NCBI GenBank assembly: GCA_036874045.1
Contig: CM072340.1
Span: forward strand, 20,325,001 to 20,389,000
Length of the DNA: 64,000 bases
Direction: 5' to 3'
From: Cymodocea nodosa
Lineage: Eukaryota; Streptophyta; Magnoliopsida; Alismatales; Cymodoceaceae
Below, piece by piece: positions 63,542 to 64,000 of this stretch. Below the pieces are notes generated by a model, which made no database searches, was not told where the DNA came from, and was given only the letters and a program-made list of their open reading frames with translations. The position numbers and the translations under genes are program-made. The number at the start of each line of letters is the position of its first letter. The first letter of the stretch is position 1.

Positions 63542-64000
63542 TCACAACCTCCCAAGCGTCGCAACTGCGTTAAATAATTGTTCTCCTCTTTTTATTTCTA
63601 GTCTATGCTCGTTCGTCGTTGCCCAGTATTGAATGATAATTCTCTCTATTTGGTTCAACGCATGCATGGGATTTTTAATGGAATACGGTATAAGAAGGAG
63701 AAAGAGTGTGTTTTTATTCAAGCTGCAGTGACAAACGTTGTGTGTTAATAAAAGCTAAGTGAAATATAAGCAAAAGTTTCGGTTAAATGGAATCGATATG
63801 TTTTGGTGAACAAAAGCAAGTGAAATATAACCAATTCGAATAGAGTTGACCAGCACAAAACATGGCTGCAATCACACGTTATGGAACCAAGTACCCGTTC
63901 ATGACAAGAAATAAACGATAAATAATGAGCGACTAAATTCCCATTACAGCAAAGGAAACTGCTCCACATCCAACTAAATAAAGCTGGGACAAACTGGGCC
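63542..64000. other. 3' flank of the small peptide gene
   Basis: AT-rich, with a polyadenylation-like AATAAA at 63747-63752. No further exon is recognised up to the window end. Confidence 0.5.

Noticed and set aside
1-64000. CRISPR arrays, tRNA or rRNA genes, organelle insertions
   Set aside because: Reading by eye showed no regularly spaced palindromic repeats, no tRNA A/B-box pair or rRNA block, and no recognisable organelle genes; a tRNA scan would be needed to exclude single tRNAs fully.

Overview
The window is nuclear DNA from a flowering plant, most likely a monocot. Genes have spliceosomal introns with GT-AG borders, some exons are strongly GC-rich (auxin carrier, PPR, SPARK genes), and the spacers and introns are AT-rich and loaded with plant LINEs, DNA transposons and one copia fossil. 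The exact species cannot be read from the sequence; a commelinid-type monocot (Zingiberales or palm) is my guess from GC-rich first exons combined with very long, transposon-filled introns.

Layout, left to right. 791-4076 (+) is a complete six-exon PIN auxin efflux carrier of the PIN3/4/7 type (624 aa). 4077-7641 is gene-free: a 115-bp tandem duplication and a GC-rich, promoter-like block. 7642-36150 (-) is one very long gene for a plant organellar RecG helicase (16 coding exons, 976 aa, plus a probable 5' non-coding exon). Its introns hold L1-type and RTE-type LINE fragments, a Ty1/copia fossil with 138-bp LTRs, and a PIF/Harbinger DNA transposon. 36301-39365 is gene-free. 39366-40517 (-) is a SPARK-domain, probably GPI-anchored, cell-surface protein. 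40518-45060 is gene-poor. 45066-47651 (+) looks like a promoter, a non-coding first exon and two small coding exons of an unrecognised 66-aa protein (tentative). 48930-50794 (-) encodes a linker-histone-fold plus AT-hook protein (GH1-HMGA type) that stands head to head with an intronless P-class PPR gene at 51358-52842 (+). 54411-61673 (-) is a complete 13-exon cyclin H gene (351 aa), with a hAT-like MITE, LINE pieces and a nested insertion in its introns. 63332-63541 (+) is a small secreted-peptide-like gene.

The genes are not a functional cluster. They are ordinary plant housekeeping and developmental genes that happen to be neighbours: auxin transport, organelle genome maintenance, chromatin architecture, organelle RNA processing, and the CDK-activating kinase/TFIIH cyclin. 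I found no CRISPR array, operon, virus-defence cassette or other clearly novel system. The points most worth a second look are the frame change in the last AT-hook repeat of the HMGA-like gene, the tentative 66-aa gene, the short secreted peptide, a GC-AG intron in cyclin H, a stop-free in-frame intron in the SPARK gene, three TGGGCC boxes at an exact 17-bp spacing with no gene nearby, and a tiny RTE LINE with a perfect 14-bp target duplication nested inside another repeat. Splice sites were set by hand from consensus and reading frame; transcript data were not available.
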